Of a DNA stretch of 64,000 bases, positions 9,160-20,646 are shown piece by piece. Source of the DNA: Actinomycetes bacterium. Lineage in GTDB: Bacteria; Actinomycetota; Actinomycetes; Propionibacteriales; Propionibacteriaceae. The stretch covers positions 1 through 64,000 of the forward strand of contig JAEZZG010000057.1 in assembly GCA_023442485.1 (NCBI GenBank), read 5' to 3'. The number at the start of each line of letters is the position of its first letter. Within the stretch, counting starts at the first letter, position 1. The notes below the pieces were generated by a model. That model saw nothing but the letters and a program-made list of their open reading frames with translations, was not told the DNA's origin and ran no database searches. Made by a program: the position numbers and the translations under genes.

Positions 9160-10114
9160 CCCTTCTCATCTCCTCGAAAAGATCGTTGGCGGCCTGATAG
9201 GGATCTAGCTTCCCCGCCGCGACGGCTTCGGTCAGGGCGATAAAACTGTCCTTGAAACGTCCCATGATCTGCGATGTCAACTGACCGACGGCGATATCGC
9301 GAATCTCCGAACTGGCCCGGTCGAGTCTGCGTCGTGCCCATGATGGCTGATCGGAGACGCATTGACGATGTTTGTCGATCATCGTCACCAGGCGATCGAC
9401 CCCTGTGTTGGTGACCGCGACCGTCTCGACCACCACCGGGCACCACCTCTGCTCGTTACTGACCTCAGATTGACTGATTAGCTGATTGAGGTCCCTGGCT
9501 AGCATCTGGGCGCCGGGGTGGTCCTTCTTGTTGACTACGAAGATGTCGGCGATTTCGACGATACCTGCCTTGGCCATGTGCAAGGTTCCGGCGAAATTCG
9601 GTGCTTGGATGACGACGATGGTGTCTGCGATGGAGACGATCTCGATTTCGGCTTGGCCTACTCCGACGGTTTCGACGATGGTGAGGTCGAAGCCTGCGTG
9701 GTCAAAAATCCGGAGTGCCTGGGTGGTCGCCGACGCTAGGCCGCCGAGGTGGCCTCGCGACGCCATCGAGCGGATGTAGATGTGAGGCGAGACCGCATGA
9801 TCTTGCATCCGGACTCGGTCCCCGAGAAGGGCACCGCCTGAAAAGGGGGATGATGGGTCTATCGCGAGGACGCCTACTGTGCGTCCCTGGGCGACAAATT
9901 CATCGATGAGCGCAGTGGTCAGGGTGGACTTTCCAACACCTGGGGCACCTGTGATCCCAATGACATGGGAACGTCCAGTGCTGGGGGCGATCTTGCTCAT
10001 CAACTCCGGAAGCTTGGCGGAGTTATTCTCGATCAGGGAGATGGCACGTCCCAACCCTCGCGGGTCGCGGGTGGCGACGGCATCAACGAGGGCTTCGATG
10101 GAAGGGAATCTCAC
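9152..10114 (-). CDS. meaB: Methylmalonyl-CoA mutase-associated GTPase MeaB
   Basis: MeaB is a G3E-family GTPase chaperone that gates loading of adenosylcobalamin into methylmalonyl-CoA mutase and protects the enzyme. The 320-residue protein shows the P-loop ITGAPGVGKSTLTTALI near residue 54, VLAIDPSSPFSGGALLGDRV in switch I, the G3 region IVETVGVGQAE, and the base-specificity motif VVNKKDHPGA. The GTG start at 10114 is preceded by a perfect AGGAGG six bases upstream. Its neighbours mce (10276) and pduO (14969) support the same propionate/methylmalonyl-CoA pathway; the mutase genes themselves are not in the window. Confidence 0.95.
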   Translation of the reverse strand: MRFPSIEALVDAVATRDPRGLGRAISLIENNSAKLPELMSKIAPSTGRSHVIGITGAPGVGKSTLTTALIDEFVAQGRTVGVLAIDPSSPFSGGALLGDRVRMQDHAVSPHIYIRSMASRGHLGGLASATTQALRIFDHAGFDLTIVETVGVGQAEIEIVSIADTIVVIQAPNFAGTLHMAKAGIVEIADIFVVNKKDHPGAQMLARDLNQLISQSEVSNEQRWCPVVVETVAVTNTGVDRLVTMIDKHRQCVSDQPSWARRRLDRASSEIRDIAVGQLTSQIMGRFKDSFIALTEAVAAGKLDPYQAANDLFEEMRRDV

Positions 10115-10275
10115 CGTCTACCTCCTAGTTAGAAGCCGGTCGCAACACAGTCACAGTCTACCGAGATGGAACTCCACGACGAATACGACGGGCTGTGATC
10201 TGCCGGTTTTATTGATCCGAATACCAAAGAGGGCAATTCTGTGTCCATCGTCGCTAAGTGTGAAAGACTGAGCCC

Positions 10276-10710
10276 ATGGAAAACCAAGATCTCTTCATTT
10301 GCGTAGACCACATTGGCATGGTGTACCCCGACGTGGATACCCCTGTGAAGTTCCTCACCGAGGTCATGGGTTGGCGTGAACTCCACCGCGAGCAGAACGA
10401 CGACCAGGGCATCATCGAGGTCATGCTCGGAACTGGTGAACAGCTTCCCCAGAACGTTCAGCTTCAGATCATCTGTCCCACCCGCGATGATGCTTCTGTT
10501 GCAAAGTACCTGGAGAAGAACCGTCCCGGTCTGCACCACATCGCCTTCAGGGTCTCAGACATTGATGCTGTCTCCGCTACCTTGCGTGAACGTGGCGTCC
10601 GTCTGCTCTACGATGAGCCGCGTTTCGGCACTCACAACTCCAAGATCAACTTCCTGCACCCGAAGAACGGCGCCTCGACCCTGATCGAGATCGTCGAGCC
10701 GGCCCACTAG
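10276..10710 (+). CDS. mce: Methylmalonyl-CoA epimerase
   Basis: This 144-residue member of the vicinal-oxygen-chelate superfamily interconverts (R)- and (S)-methylmalonyl-CoA. Metal ligands are recognisable: the first His in CVDHIGMVYPD, a Gln in NVQLQIICP, the second His in PGLHHIAFRV and the terminal Glu in TLIEIVEPAH. Length is normal for the family. In propionic-acid bacteria this enzyme sits in the Wood-Werkman cycle. It is divergent from meaB, about 160 bases away, and is followed by a strong terminator, so it appears to be a single-gene unit. Confidence 0.94.
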   Translation: MENQDLFICVDHIGMVYPDVDTPVKFLTEVMGWRELHREQNDDQGIIEVMLGTGEQLPQNVQLQIICPTRDDASVAKYLEKNRPGLHHIAFRVSDIDAVSATLRERGVRLLYDEPRFGTHNSKINFLHPKNGASTLIEIVEPAH

Positions 10711-10744
10711 CCCAGTGGCCGTCGCCAGCTAGGCAACCACCACA

Positions 10745-10820
10745 CCCCAACCCCTCAGTCGAGGGTATGACCGGTGATAAAACCCTTGTCATACTCTCGT
10801 CCACAGGGGCTGGGGTTTTT
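10745..10820 (+). terminator. Long two-part terminator after mce
   Basis: An outer stem pairs CCCCAACCCCT (10745-10755) with AGGGGCTGGGG (10805-10815) with one mismatch. An inner stem pairs GAGGGTATGAC (10761-10771) with GTCATACTCTC (10788-10798) with one G-U. Five T residues follow at 10816-10820. The layout is a clear intrinsic terminator with an unusually long stem. Confidence 0.85.
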
Positions 10821-10909
10821 CTGTTCTTGAGTTCATTGCTGTGTGCAATGTCGTCGATGAGCTGGATTGTGTTGCTAGCCTAAAGATGTCGTGACTTGGA
10901 GGAGTATCG

Positions 10910-12217
10910 ATGGCCAACCAGGATTATCGCCCAACCAGCAATCCCCACAACCGCACTGAATCCCAGGTCGTCTACGAGGACACCGGGCTCAATCTCATCT
11001 CGGACGTGTCGTCTCGGGCCGGCTGTTTCTCTCACGCCGTCGTCGGTGGATATGAGAAAACCAGCGTCGATAACTACGTCAGAGAGATCGAAGATAAGCT
11101 GCGCCAGTCACTTCTGCAAAACCGTGCCTTGCTCACAGAGATCGCCCTGGTCAAACAGGCCTACGGCTCATCTGATTACACCCGGCTTGGGGCTAGAGCC
11201 ATCGAGATTCTGCGAAGCTGCGAAGCCCAAGGCAACGACATTGTGATGAACGCCCAGATCGAGGCCGAGCGCATCAAGGAAGAAGGGCGACGGGTCGCGA
11301 CGGAATACCGGGCTGCCGCCCAGACAGAGGCGGACGATATTCGAGTGACGGCCCTGAGTTCTTCTCGTGAACTACAGGCCTCGACTGCAGCCGATCTGCA
11401 GAAATTGGCAGAGCAAACTAAGGCCCAGTGTGACGCGATGGTCGCTGCCGCCCAAACCCATTCCCAGGAGATGATCACTGCTACGACACGCGACTGCACC
11501 GCTATTCGAGCGGCAATGGAGGCCGAGGCGGCTCGGATCATCGCTGAGACGAAACAACAGGCCGCCGCCGAGTTAGCTGAGGCGCGGGCACAGGCAGTCG
11601 AGTTGCGTCGACAAATTGAAGAAGAGACGGCCGCGGCTCGCCAGGAGATCGCGACCATGACCGATACCACCCGCAAGTCCACCCAAGAGTCTGCCGAACA
11701 TTTGGCCTCGATCACCGAGCAATGCAACAAACTGCGTCAAGACGCCCAACAAGATGCCGAGACCATGCGTGCGGCCGCCATTCGAGAAGTGGAGAGTCAG
11801 ATCGAGGCCTCCCACCGTCAAGCGTCCTTGATGATGGAACGGATCGAGCAGCAACATGCCTGGCAGAAGGAACAACTGGAACGTCAGTGCAACAGTCTGC
11901 AAAGACGCAAAGAGACGGTACTTGCTCAGTTGAGGGATATTCGTTTGTTGGCTGAAGAATCTGCCCAAGCCTTCCCGGATGCGGATGAGGCGACCAGGCA
12001 GGAGAATATCTCAGCATCAATCCGCGAAATCACGAACTCGATTGATGTAGACGATGATCTTCAAGGCAATGCCAGTGGCCAAGGAGAATCAGCGCACGGT
12101 CCAGCCGATTCTGCCCCCGCTCGTGACGGTAATGACGCTGACGGCGGCGCCACAGATGGGGACAACGCCGAGGCGCTCGATGCCCAAGAAACCGTCGTCA
12201 TTTCCGACGATCACTAG
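10910..12217 (+). CDS. DivIVA-like coiled-coil protein
   Basis: This is a 435-residue soluble protein. Residues about 35-80 (FSHAVVGGYEKTSVDNYVREIEDKL) resemble the start of DivIVA/Wag31-type polar proteins. From about 80 to 355 the chain is a long, Ala/Glu/Gln-rich heptad-type coiled coil, and the last 60 residues are acidic and low-complexity (DGNDADGGATDGDNAE). Actinobacterial proteins of this shape (Wag31, FilP, Scy) organise polar growth or the cytoskeleton; which group this belongs to is not resolved. A GGAGGA Shine-Dalgarno sequence lies six to seven bases before the ATG. It stands alone between convergent or terminated units. Confidence 0.72.
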   Translation: MANQDYRPTSNPHNRTESQVVYEDTGLNLISDVSSRAGCFSHAVVGGYEKTSVDNYVREIEDKLRQSLLQNRALLTEIALVKQAYGSSDYTRLGARAIEILRSCEAQGNDIVMNAQIEAERIKEEGRRVATEYRAAAQTEADDIRVTALSSSRELQASTAADLQKLAEQTKAQCDAMVAAAQTHSQEMITATTRDCTAIRAAMEAEAARIIAETKQQAAAELAEARAQAVELRRQIEEETAAARQEIATMTDTTRKSTQESAEHLASITEQCNKLRQDAQQDAETMRAAAIREVESQIEASHRQASLMMERIEQQHAWQKEQLERQCNSLQRRKETVLAQLRDIRLLAEESAQAFPDADEATRQENISASIREITNSIDVDDDLQGNASGQGESAHGPADSAPARDGNDADGGATDGDNAEALDAQETVVISDDH

Positions 12218-12238
12218 GGCTGGCCAACTTAGGCAGCG

Positions 12239-12949
12239 CTAAAACAGGCGATCCTCGGGGTGATCGAGACCCCGCAAGGCGTCGTAGTCGACTGTCAGGC
12301 ACCGGATACCGCGATCTTCGGCGAGGCTTTGTGCTTGAGGTTTGATTAGCTGGGCTGCGAAAATACCCTCGACCGGGGCCATCATCGGGTCCCGGTTCAT
12401 CAACTCTAGATAACGAGTGAGCTGCTCAACCCCGTCGATTTCTCCGCGCCGCTTGACCTCCACAGCCACATAGCCGCCACTGTCGTTACGCAGCAACAAA
12501 TCCACCGGGCCAATCGGGGTGTAGTACTCACGTTTCACCAAGCTCCACCCGTCACCAAAACTCTGCGGATTCTCCGCCAGAAGCATCTGAAGGTGATCCT
12601 CCACACCGTCCTTCTGCAACCCGGGATCGATGCCCAGGTCAAAGTCCAAATCACACAGCACGGCACCGATCAGAATTTGGAGGCGATCACCGTCGGGTTT
12701 CGTGATTTCCCACACCTGGGTGATCGTTGAATCGACCTGGGACGGTGCGGCTGCTTCGTCGGGTTCAGGATCGCGCACCGTCATGGTGCACGGAGCGGTC
12801 ATCCAGTTACGCGGCTTATAGGCCCCGTCGTCAGCATGAATCGCGACTGACCCATCCCGCTTGACCATAATCAACCGCTTCGCCATGGGTAAATGGGCCG
12901 TCAATCTGCCGGCGTAGTCAGCCTGACATTCTGCAATCACGATTCGCAC
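12239..12949 (-). CDS. nucS: Mismatch-specific endonuclease NucS (EndoMS)
   Basis: The 236-residue enzyme cleaves both strands at mismatches and is the core of the MutS/MutL-independent mismatch repair of actinobacteria and archaea. The N-terminal DNA-binding and dimerisation domain starts [15 protein letters not shown]. The C-terminal RecB-like nuclease domain carries [21 protein letters not shown] with the catalytic Asp and ExK residues, followed by [12 protein letters not shown]. The start is GTG at 12949. A perfect TATACT element (minus strand, 12958-12963) lies eight bases before it with no Shine-Dalgarno sequence, suggesting leaderless expression from the shared intergenic region. Confidence 0.93.
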   Translation of the reverse strand: MRIVIAECQADYAGRLTAHLPMAKRLIMVKRDGSVAIHADDGAYKPRNWMTAPCTMTVRDPEPDEAAAPSQVDSTITQVWEITKPDGDRLQILIGAVLCDLDFDLGIDPGLQKDGVEDHLQMLLAENPQSFGDGWSLVKREYYTPIGPVDLLLRNDSGGYVAVEVKRRGEIDGVEQLTRYLELMNRDPMMAPVEGIFAAQLIKPQAQSLAEDRGIRCLTVDYDALRGLDHPEDRLF

Positions 12950-13001
12950 GGATGGAAGTATACCCAGATCTGTCTATCGGCTTCCGGGCTAGACTAGACG
13001 G

Positions 13002-13274
13002 GTGACTCGCCGACCGAATAAGTATCAGCGCCGCCCGCGCCCCCTGCTTTCGGGGATGCAGACTGCAGCCTCGAAATCTGATGGCCTCTGGGTGATGCGG
13101 ACGGTGAGTGGCGATCGCGCGATCAAACCCTATCTGTGCCCAGGCTGTCAACAGACGATCCCCGCCGGAATGGCGCACGTCGTCGTGTGGCCCCATACTC
13201 CCCCACTCGGCTCCACATCCGGGCTGGATCACCGACGTCATTGGCACACCTCCTGCTGGAACAGGAAACGCTGA
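13002..13274 (+). CDS. Small conserved actinobacterial zinc-binding-type protein
   Basis: This is a 90-residue basic protein. The centre reads KPYLCPGCQQTIPAGMAHVV and the end HRRHWHTSCW, giving a CxxC pair plus downstream His and Cys residues that could hold a zinc ion. The same layout occurs in a family widely annotated in actinobacteria as ATP/GTP-binding protein; no nucleotide-binding motif is visible, so that name is doubtful. The GTG start at 13002 lacks a Shine-Dalgarno sequence, and TAGACT ends six bases before it, consistent with a leaderless start. Its stop overlaps the ATG of the hydrolase (TGATG). Confidence 0.75.
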   Translation: MTRRPNKYQRRPRPLLSGMQTAASKSDGLWVMRTVSGDRAIKPYLCPGCQQTIPAGMAHVVVWPHTPPLGSTSGLDHRRHWHTSCWNRKR

Positions 13275-14095
13275 TGCTGGCTCACACGGTCTTGCCGGGA
13301 CGTCGGGGACGCTACGCCGTTTTCATCCACGGTCTGTTCGGACGCGGATCGAACTTTCGCACCCCGGCCCAGGCGATCTCTGACCTTGCCACCCCCATTC
13401 TGATCGACCTGCCCAATCATGGATTGTCGCTGTGGACTGAATCGGCCGACCTTGTGGAATGGGCATCCATGGTCGTCGACACGATGGCCTCACTGGGTGC
13501 CGTCGGAGAAAACACCACTGTGATTGGGCATTCACTCGGCGCCAGAATCGCGATGATTGCAGCCTTGACCCATCCTGATGCTTTCGGCAAGGTGTTGATC
13601 GGTGACATGTCTGCAGTGGATTACCCACTCGACGAATACTTCATGCGTTTCGTCGAGTTGATGAAGGCTATTCCACTCGACGAGTTGGTGTCGCGAAAGC
13701 AGGCATCTGACATCCTTGCCGATGAGATTAGGTCAGAATCGGTGCGAGCCTTCCTCCTGCAAAACCTGAGGCGCCTCTCCTGCTCAGAATCGGCACCACC
13801 CAACGTCAAGGTGTCATCACGCGGATGGTTCTGGCAGCCTAATCTGGACTTATTTGAACGCGAATTGTCATCTCTTGGCCGCTGGCCCGCAATCAAAGGT
13901 GTCTTTGCCGGGCCTGCGTGGTGGATAGGCGGTGGCCGGTCCAGTTATGTTCGTGACGCATATCAGGCGACGATGCGTCAATATTTCCCGAAACTGCGCA
14001 AGTTGATCATCCACAACGCAGGCCATTGGATCCACGCAGATCAACCTGCGATCTTCACCACCATCGTCAAAGAACTCATCGTCACGCCCACCTAG
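13274..14095 (+). CDS. Alpha/beta-fold hydrolase
   Basis: This 273-residue hydrolase has the expected landmarks. The oxyanion region HGLFGRGSNF is near residue 20, the nucleophile elbow GHSLGARIA near residue 85 has Ser in GxSxG, and the catalytic His is in HNAGHWIHADQP near the end. The pattern resembles YbfF-type esterases; the substrate is unknown. The ATG at 13274 was chosen because it overlaps the upstream stop (TGATG) and follows an AGGAA sequence; a longer frame from 13136 would run through the preceding gene and has no domain support. It is in a two-gene operon with the small protein before it. Confidence 0.85.
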   Translation: MLAHTVLPGRRGRYAVFIHGLFGRGSNFRTPAQAISDLATPILIDLPNHGLSLWTESADLVEWASMVVDTMASLGAVGENTTVIGHSLGARIAMIAALTHPDAFGKVLIGDMSAVDYPLDEYFMRFVELMKAIPLDELVSRKQASDILADEIRSESVRAFLLQNLRRLSCSESAPPNVKVSSRGWFWQPNLDLFERELSSLGRWPAIKGVFAGPAWWIGGGRSSYVRDAYQATMRQYFPKLRKLIIHNAGHWIHADQPAIFTTIVKELIVTPT

Positions 14096-14144
14096 GCCTC
14101 ATTGTGAAGTCTCCGCTTCATGGCGGGTAGGACGTACTGGGCCC

Positions 14145-14813
14145 CTAGCCTGCGGTAATCGCAATGATTGAGGCGTCGGCGATGGGAGTAATGCCGTCTT
14201 CTGCAGCGATCCCTTGGCTGGCGATGTTGTCGATCACCTGCATACTCTCTTCCTCAACCGTTCCCATGATGGTGTAGGCCGGCGCAAGTGGGCTATCGTT
14301 CCAGACGATGAAGAACTGGGAACCATTCGTATCCGGGCCAGCATTAGCCATAGCGACGGTGCCGCGCGGATAGATGACGGTGCCACTCTTGTCGGGAAGG
14401 CTGTCGAGTTCGTCAGCGAAGCTATAGCCGGGGCCACCAGTACCTGTACCGGTTGGGTCCCCACACTGCAAGACGAAGATTCCGCGTTCAACTAGGCGAT
14501 GGCACTTCGTGTTGTCAAAGAAGCCTTGGGCGACCAGATTCTCAAAGGAATGGACCGCACACGGAGCCTTGGAGCGATCCAGCTTCATCACGACATCCCC
14601 GCCCGACATCTTCATGGTGAATGACGCCACCCCCTCGCGCGAGACATCATCTTCGGACGGCGGATCTACCGGACGAGCTGGCTCTCCAGAATGGAGATAA
14701 GAACAAGCCATCGGGTTCTTGACCTGGGTCGGGACGGATTCCTTCTTCGCGCACGACGCTAATCCGAGAGCCAAGATCAAGGACAAACCTGCTGCTGCAA
14801 GACGACGTACCAT
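14145..14813 (-). CDS. Cyclophilin-type peptidyl-prolyl isomerase lipoprotein
   Basis: The protein has 222 residues and begins with a lipoprotein signal, MVRRLAAAGLSLILALGLASC, with lipobox LASC, so it should be anchored outside the membrane. The mature part carries a cyclophilin domain (GDVVMKLDRSKAPCAVHSFENL, RGTVAMANAGPDTNGSQFFI) that isomerises proline peptide bonds in exported proteins. The ATG at 14813 is preceded by GGAGGGG; an upstream in-frame start at 14858 would precede the signal peptide with an unlikely extension. It is divergent from pduO. Confidence 0.92.
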   Translation of the reverse strand: MVRRLAAAGLSLILALGLASCAKKESVPTQVKNPMACSYLHSGEPARPVDPPSEDDVSREGVASFTMKMSGGDVVMKLDRSKAPCAVHSFENLVAQGFFDNTKCHRLVERGIFVLQCGDPTGTGTGGPGYSFADELDSLPDKSGTVIYPRGTVAMANAGPDTNGSQFFIVWNDSPLAPAYTIMGTVEEESMQVIDNIASQGIAAEDGITPIADASIIAITAG

Positions 14814-14968
14814 ATTCCCCTCCAGTAATGAGCATAGACGGTGATGAGTGTCGCACATCTAAGCCAAGTTAACGAATCCGACACGGTCTCGGGCTAAATG
14901 GTTAGCGAAACGGCACCGATCACAACGGGGCTGCTATTGAATGTTGATGCTCTGCCTAAGATGGTGAC

Positions 14969-15643
14969 ATGGTGAATCTGACCAAGATCTACACGCGTAC
15001 TGGTGACGGAGGGAAAACTCGTCTGTCTGATAATTCCGTTGCCGACAAGACTGATTCGCGAGTCGATGCCTACGGCACGGTTGATGAGCTCAACTCCGTC
15101 CTAGGGCTGTGTTTGGCCTCAGGTGGTTTGTCGCAGCGGATGGTCGAGGCCTTGTCGTTGATCCAGAATGAACTCTTTGATGTCGGCGCCGACCTATCCC
15201 ATCCCTTGACCACCCAGTCTCCGTGGCCTCCGTTACGGATCGAGCAATCCTCCGTAGACCGGTTGGAGAATTACTGCGATGAATTCGGCGCCGACCTGCC
15301 GAATTTGCGATCCTTCATCCTTCCGGGAGGAAGCCTGGCATCTTCCTATCTGCACTTAGCAAGGACCTTAGCCCGGCGCGCCGAGCGTCAAGCATGGCGT
15401 TGTGTGGAGGAATACGGAACTGAGGTTGCCGAACCGGATTCTGAACAGCCAGGCGGAATTAACCTAGTCACGGTGAAATATCTCAACCGGCTGTCGGATT
15501 TATTGTTCATCATGGCGAGGTTGGCCAATGTCGGCACAGAACATGGGGATATCTTGTGGGTGCCGGGGACGGATCGTCCAATCCCCGATTTCGTCAAGAA
15601 GAGCCGTCGGAGGCAACAAGAATCGGAACCGTCGGCTAAGTAA
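14969..15643 (+). CDS. pduO: PduO-type cob(I)alamin adenosyltransferase
   Basis: This enzyme transfers adenosyl from ATP to cob(I)alamin to make coenzyme B12. The 224-residue protein starts with the ATP-binding motif KIYTRTGDGGKTRLSD, then SRVDAYGTVDELNSVLG, and later LPGGSLASSYLHLARTLARRAER, all diagnostic of the PduO/MMAB family. The context with meaB and mce suggests that it serves methylmalonyl-CoA mutase. The ATG at 14969 has TAAGAT exactly six bases upstream and no Shine-Dalgarno sequence, so a leaderless transcript is likely. A similarly placed adenosyltransferase gene is found near the ATP synthase operon in mycobacteria. Confidence 0.94.
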   Translation: MVNLTKIYTRTGDGGKTRLSDNSVADKTDSRVDAYGTVDELNSVLGLCLASGGLSQRMVEALSLIQNELFDVGADLSHPLTTQSPWPPLRIEQSSVDRLENYCDEFGADLPNLRSFILPGGSLASSYLHLARTLARRAERQAWRCVEEYGTEVAEPDSEQPGGINLVTVKYLNRLSDLLFIMARLANVGTEHGDILWVPGTDRPIPDFVKKSRRRQQESEPSAK

Positions 15644-15652
15644 TCAACCACT

Positions 15653-15669
15653 ACCCCTGACGCAGGGGT
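15653..15669. terminator. Hairpin between pduO and the DUF2550 gene, possible bidirectional terminator
   Basis: Seven base pairs, ACCCCTG/CAGGGGT, enclose the loop ACG between the convergent ends of pduO and the ATP synthase operon. There is no T run, so the terminator role is tentative. Confidence 0.4.
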
Positions 15670-15725
15670 CGGCACCGTCGCCAACAGCTCTCAGCGACGA
15701 AACTGACAACCGCCCAATGCGCCCA

Positions 15726-16190
15726 CTAGAACACGAATTCGTCTTCTGGTGGCGGGGCTGACTCAAACCAACTCAACAATCCAGTCGCCGCCCCTAGATC
15801 AAGGACGAGTTCAACATGGTGGCCCTCAGGGTCGTGAGGGAAGAGTTTGACCACGCGCGCCCCGGGAGCCAGGTTGACCATATCCTCAGGTTCGGGTTCT
15901 TGGAATCCCGCCGCAGACCAGGTGTGGCGGTTGAAAACCCGGGACGGGCCGGTACTGATCGCAAAGGTTCGATACCACCACAGTTCATTGCCGTGATAGA
16001 CGGCCATCCCCGTCGTCCAGGCAGACCCGCTTCCATCCCCGACGCAACGCAGATCGACGTCGATGACCTCACCAGAGCGCGCCAGATACTTGCGTCTGAA
16101 GTACAAGCCGGCGAGGCCGAAGGCGATGCACAGCAGCACCGACATCAGCACGATGAGGACAACGACAATGACCGAACCCACCGACGTCAC
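15726..16190 (-). CDS. DUF2550 membrane protein
   Basis: The protein has 154 residues. One N-terminal transmembrane helix (IVVVLIVLMSVLLCIAFGLA) is followed by a cytoplasmic or periplasmic beta-rich domain with the conserved stretch GMAVYHGNELWWYRTF. This is the DUF2550 family, which sits directly after atpC in many actinobacteria. Its role is unknown, though the constant position suggests a link to the ATP synthase or simply read-through expression. The GTG start at 16190 is three bases after the atpC stop; a second GTG three codons later is possible. Confidence 0.85.
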   Translation of the reverse strand: MTSVGSVIVVVLIVLMSVLLCIAFGLAGLYFRRKYLARSGEVIDVDLRCVGDGSGSAWTTGMAVYHGNELWWYRTFAISTGPSRVFNRHTWSAAGFQEPEPEDMVNLAPGARVVKLFPHDPEGHHVELVLDLGAATGLLSWFESAPPPEDEFVF

Positions 16191-16193
16191 CCG

Positions 16194-16624
16194 CTACTCG
16201 GCGATCTCGGGAGTCTCGCGCCCTAGCTTACGGATCACGCGGACCTGCGCCCTAGCTAGGTGGTAGCGATGGTACTCGTCCTCGGTGGCCCGGCCCGATT
16301 CGACCAAGGCCTGAAGTTTGACCATCTGGTCGAGCGCAGCGGACTCATCAATCTTGTCAGCCAAGGTGGCATATTGAGCCAGGACTGAGACGTGGTTCTT
16401 TTCGACTGAAATGTATCCACCGTCGACTGCGATGAGAAGCTGCTGACCGTCACTGGTGATGATCTCGGCCGCGCTAGCCTGGAGCACCGCCAATACCGGC
16501 GAGTGCCCAGGGAGGATGCCCAAATCACCGTCAACAGTGCGCACGATCACGTTCTCGGCTTGGCCCTCCCAGACCTTGCCCGTGATGGCGACAACTTCTA
16601 CTGTCAGTACTCCGTAGTCAGACA

Positions 16625-16625
<1 letters not shown>
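16194..16625 (-). CDS. atpC: ATP synthase epsilon subunit
   Basis: The 143-residue epsilon subunit forms part of the F1 central stalk and can inhibit hydrolysis. The N-terminal beta-sandwich is plain: LTVEVVAITGKVWEGQAENV, then GDLGILPGHSPVLAVL. The C-terminal helical hairpin follows (about 90-135). The start is GTG, overlapping the atpD stop by one base (TAGTG). It is the last F1Fo gene of the operon. Confidence 0.96.
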
Positions 16626-18978
<2,353 letters not shown>

Positions 18979-18981
18979 CGA

Positions 18982-20613
18982 CTAGGCCTTTCTACCAACA
19001 ACAATCTGTTCGTTGTCCATCTTGTCCTTGACCTCTTCAACCGTATTGATCTCGTCAAGGGACTTGCCGTCTACAGTGCGGTAGCTGGTCTTGAACTCGC
19101 TCAGCAGCCTATCCGCCTCGGCCTGCAGGTCGTCGCCGAACTGGCCGGAATCGACGATGGAACCAAATAGCTGGGAGTTCGAGCGGATGTATTCGAGCAT
19201 CTGGCCTTCAAAGCGAAGAATCTCGTCCACCGGAACCTCATCCAGACGACCGGTGGTGCCTGCCCACACAGAGATGACCTGCTCGGCTACCGGATAAGGA
19301 TTGTTTTGGGTCTGTCTTAGCAGTTCGGTCAGACGTGCACCCCGGTCGAGCTGGCGCCGCGATGCCTCGTCGAGATCGGAGGCGAACATGGCGAAGGCCT
19401 TCATGTCACGGTACTGAGCTAGTGAAATCTTCAAAGTACCTGAGACATTCTTCATCGCCTTGATCTGGGCTGCGCCACCGACTCGAGAAACGGAGATGCC
19501 GACGTCGACGGCGGGACGCTGGTTGGCGTTGAAGAGATCGGATTGGAGGAAGATCTGGCCGTCGGTAATCGAAATCACGTTGGTCGGGATATAGGCGGAG
19601 ACGTCATTAGCCTTGGTCTCAACGATAGGCAAACCGGTCATGGAACCGCCGCCAAGATCGTCGGATAGCTTCGCACAGCGCTCCAGGAGACGGGAGTGAA
19701 GGTAGAAGACGTCACCGGGGTAGGCCTCTCGCCCGGGTGGGCGACGCAGCAGCAAGGACATCGCACGGTAGGCTTCGGCCTGTTTCGTGAGATCGTCGAA
19801 CACGATCAGCACATGTTTGCCCTGGTACATCCAGTGCTGCCCGATTGCGGAACCAGCGTAGGGGGCGATGTACTTGTAGCCGGCCGGGTCGGAGGCTGGG
19901 GCGTTGACGATCGTGGTGTATTGCATCGCGCCCCCCTTTTCCAGGGTTTCGCGAACCTCGGCAACGGTCGAGTTCTTCTGGCCGACTGCAACGTAGATAC
20001 AACGCACCTGTTTGCTGGGGTCGCCCGATTCCCAGTTTGCACGCTGGTTGAGGATGGTGTCGATCGCGATCGCGGTCTTGCCCGTCTTGCGGTCCCCAAT
20101 GATCAACTGACGCTGCCCACGACCGATCGGGATCATCGCATCGATAGCTTTGAGACCGGTCTGCAACGGCTCGCGGACCTCCTGGCGATGCATAACCCCG
20201 GCGGCCTGAAGTTCCAGGGGACGACGTTCCTCAGCTTCGATCTTGCCGAGGCCATCAATCGGCTCCCCCATGGCGTTGACGGTGCGACCGAGGAAGCCCT
20301 CGCCAACGGGCACCGAAAGGATATCGCCCGTTCCGCGCACCTCCTCGCCCTCGTTGATACCGTCGGAATCACCAAGTACCACGACGCCGATTTCGCGGTC
20401 GTCAAGGTTCAAGGCGATGCCTAGGGTTCCGTTCTTGAATTCCAGCAGCTCGTTGGCCATAGCCGAAGGCAGACCCGACACGCGTGCAATACCATCACCA
20501 GAAGTGATGACATGGCCGATTTCTTCCTTCGATGCACCAGTGGGGTTATAGTCCTGGACGAACTTGTCCAACGCATCACGGATCTCTTCAGGGCGAATAG
20601 TGAGTTCCGCCAT
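18982..20613 (-). CDS. atpA: ATP synthase alpha subunit
   Basis: This is the non-catalytic nucleotide-binding subunit of F1, 543 residues. The Walker A motif [18 protein letters not shown] lies near residue 170, with [10 protein letters not shown] after it, Walker [18 protein letters not shown], and [21 protein letters not shown]. Length and order are typical. The C-terminal tail beyond about 510 is slightly longer and more charged than in proteobacteria, as is common in actinobacteria. Confidence 0.98.
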   Translation of the reverse strand: MAELTIRPEEIRDALDKFVQDYNPTGASKEEIGHVITSGDGIARVSGLPSAMANELLEFKNGTLGIALNLDDREIGVVVLGDSDGINEGEEVRGTGDILSVPVGEGFLGRTVNAMGEPIDGLGKIEAEERRPLELQAAGVMHRQEVREPLQTGLKAIDAMIPIGRGQRQLIIGDRKTGKTAIAIDTILNQRANWESGDPSKQVRCIYVAVGQKNSTVAEVRETLEKGGAMQYTTIVNAPASDPAGYKYIAPYAGSAIGQHWMYQGKHVLIVFDDLTKQAEAYRAMSLLLRRPPGREAYPGDVFYLHSRLLERCAKLSDDLGGGSMTGLPIVETKANDVSAYIPTNVISITDGQIFLQSDLFNANQRPAVDVGISVSRVGGAAQIKAMKNVSGTLKISLAQYRDMKAFAMFASDLDEASRRQLDRGARLTELLRQTQNNPYPVAEQVISVWAGTTGRLDEVPVDEILRFEGQMLEYIRSNSQLFGSIVDSGQFGDDLQAEADRLLSEFKTSYRTVDGKSLDEINTVEEVKDKMDNEQIVVGRKA

Positions 20614-20646
20614 TATTTCCCTACTCTCTCTTGCATATTCTCGCGG

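Noticed and set aside
13136..13273. Longer N-terminus for the alpha/beta hydrolase
   Set aside because: The extra 46 codons overlap the upstream small gene in another frame and do not resemble hydrolases; the ATG in the TGATG overlap is better.
19696..20424. Open frame of 242 codons on the plus strand opposite atpA
   Set aside because: It is antisense to a certain gene, and its sequence mirrors codon bias of atpA without any family signal.
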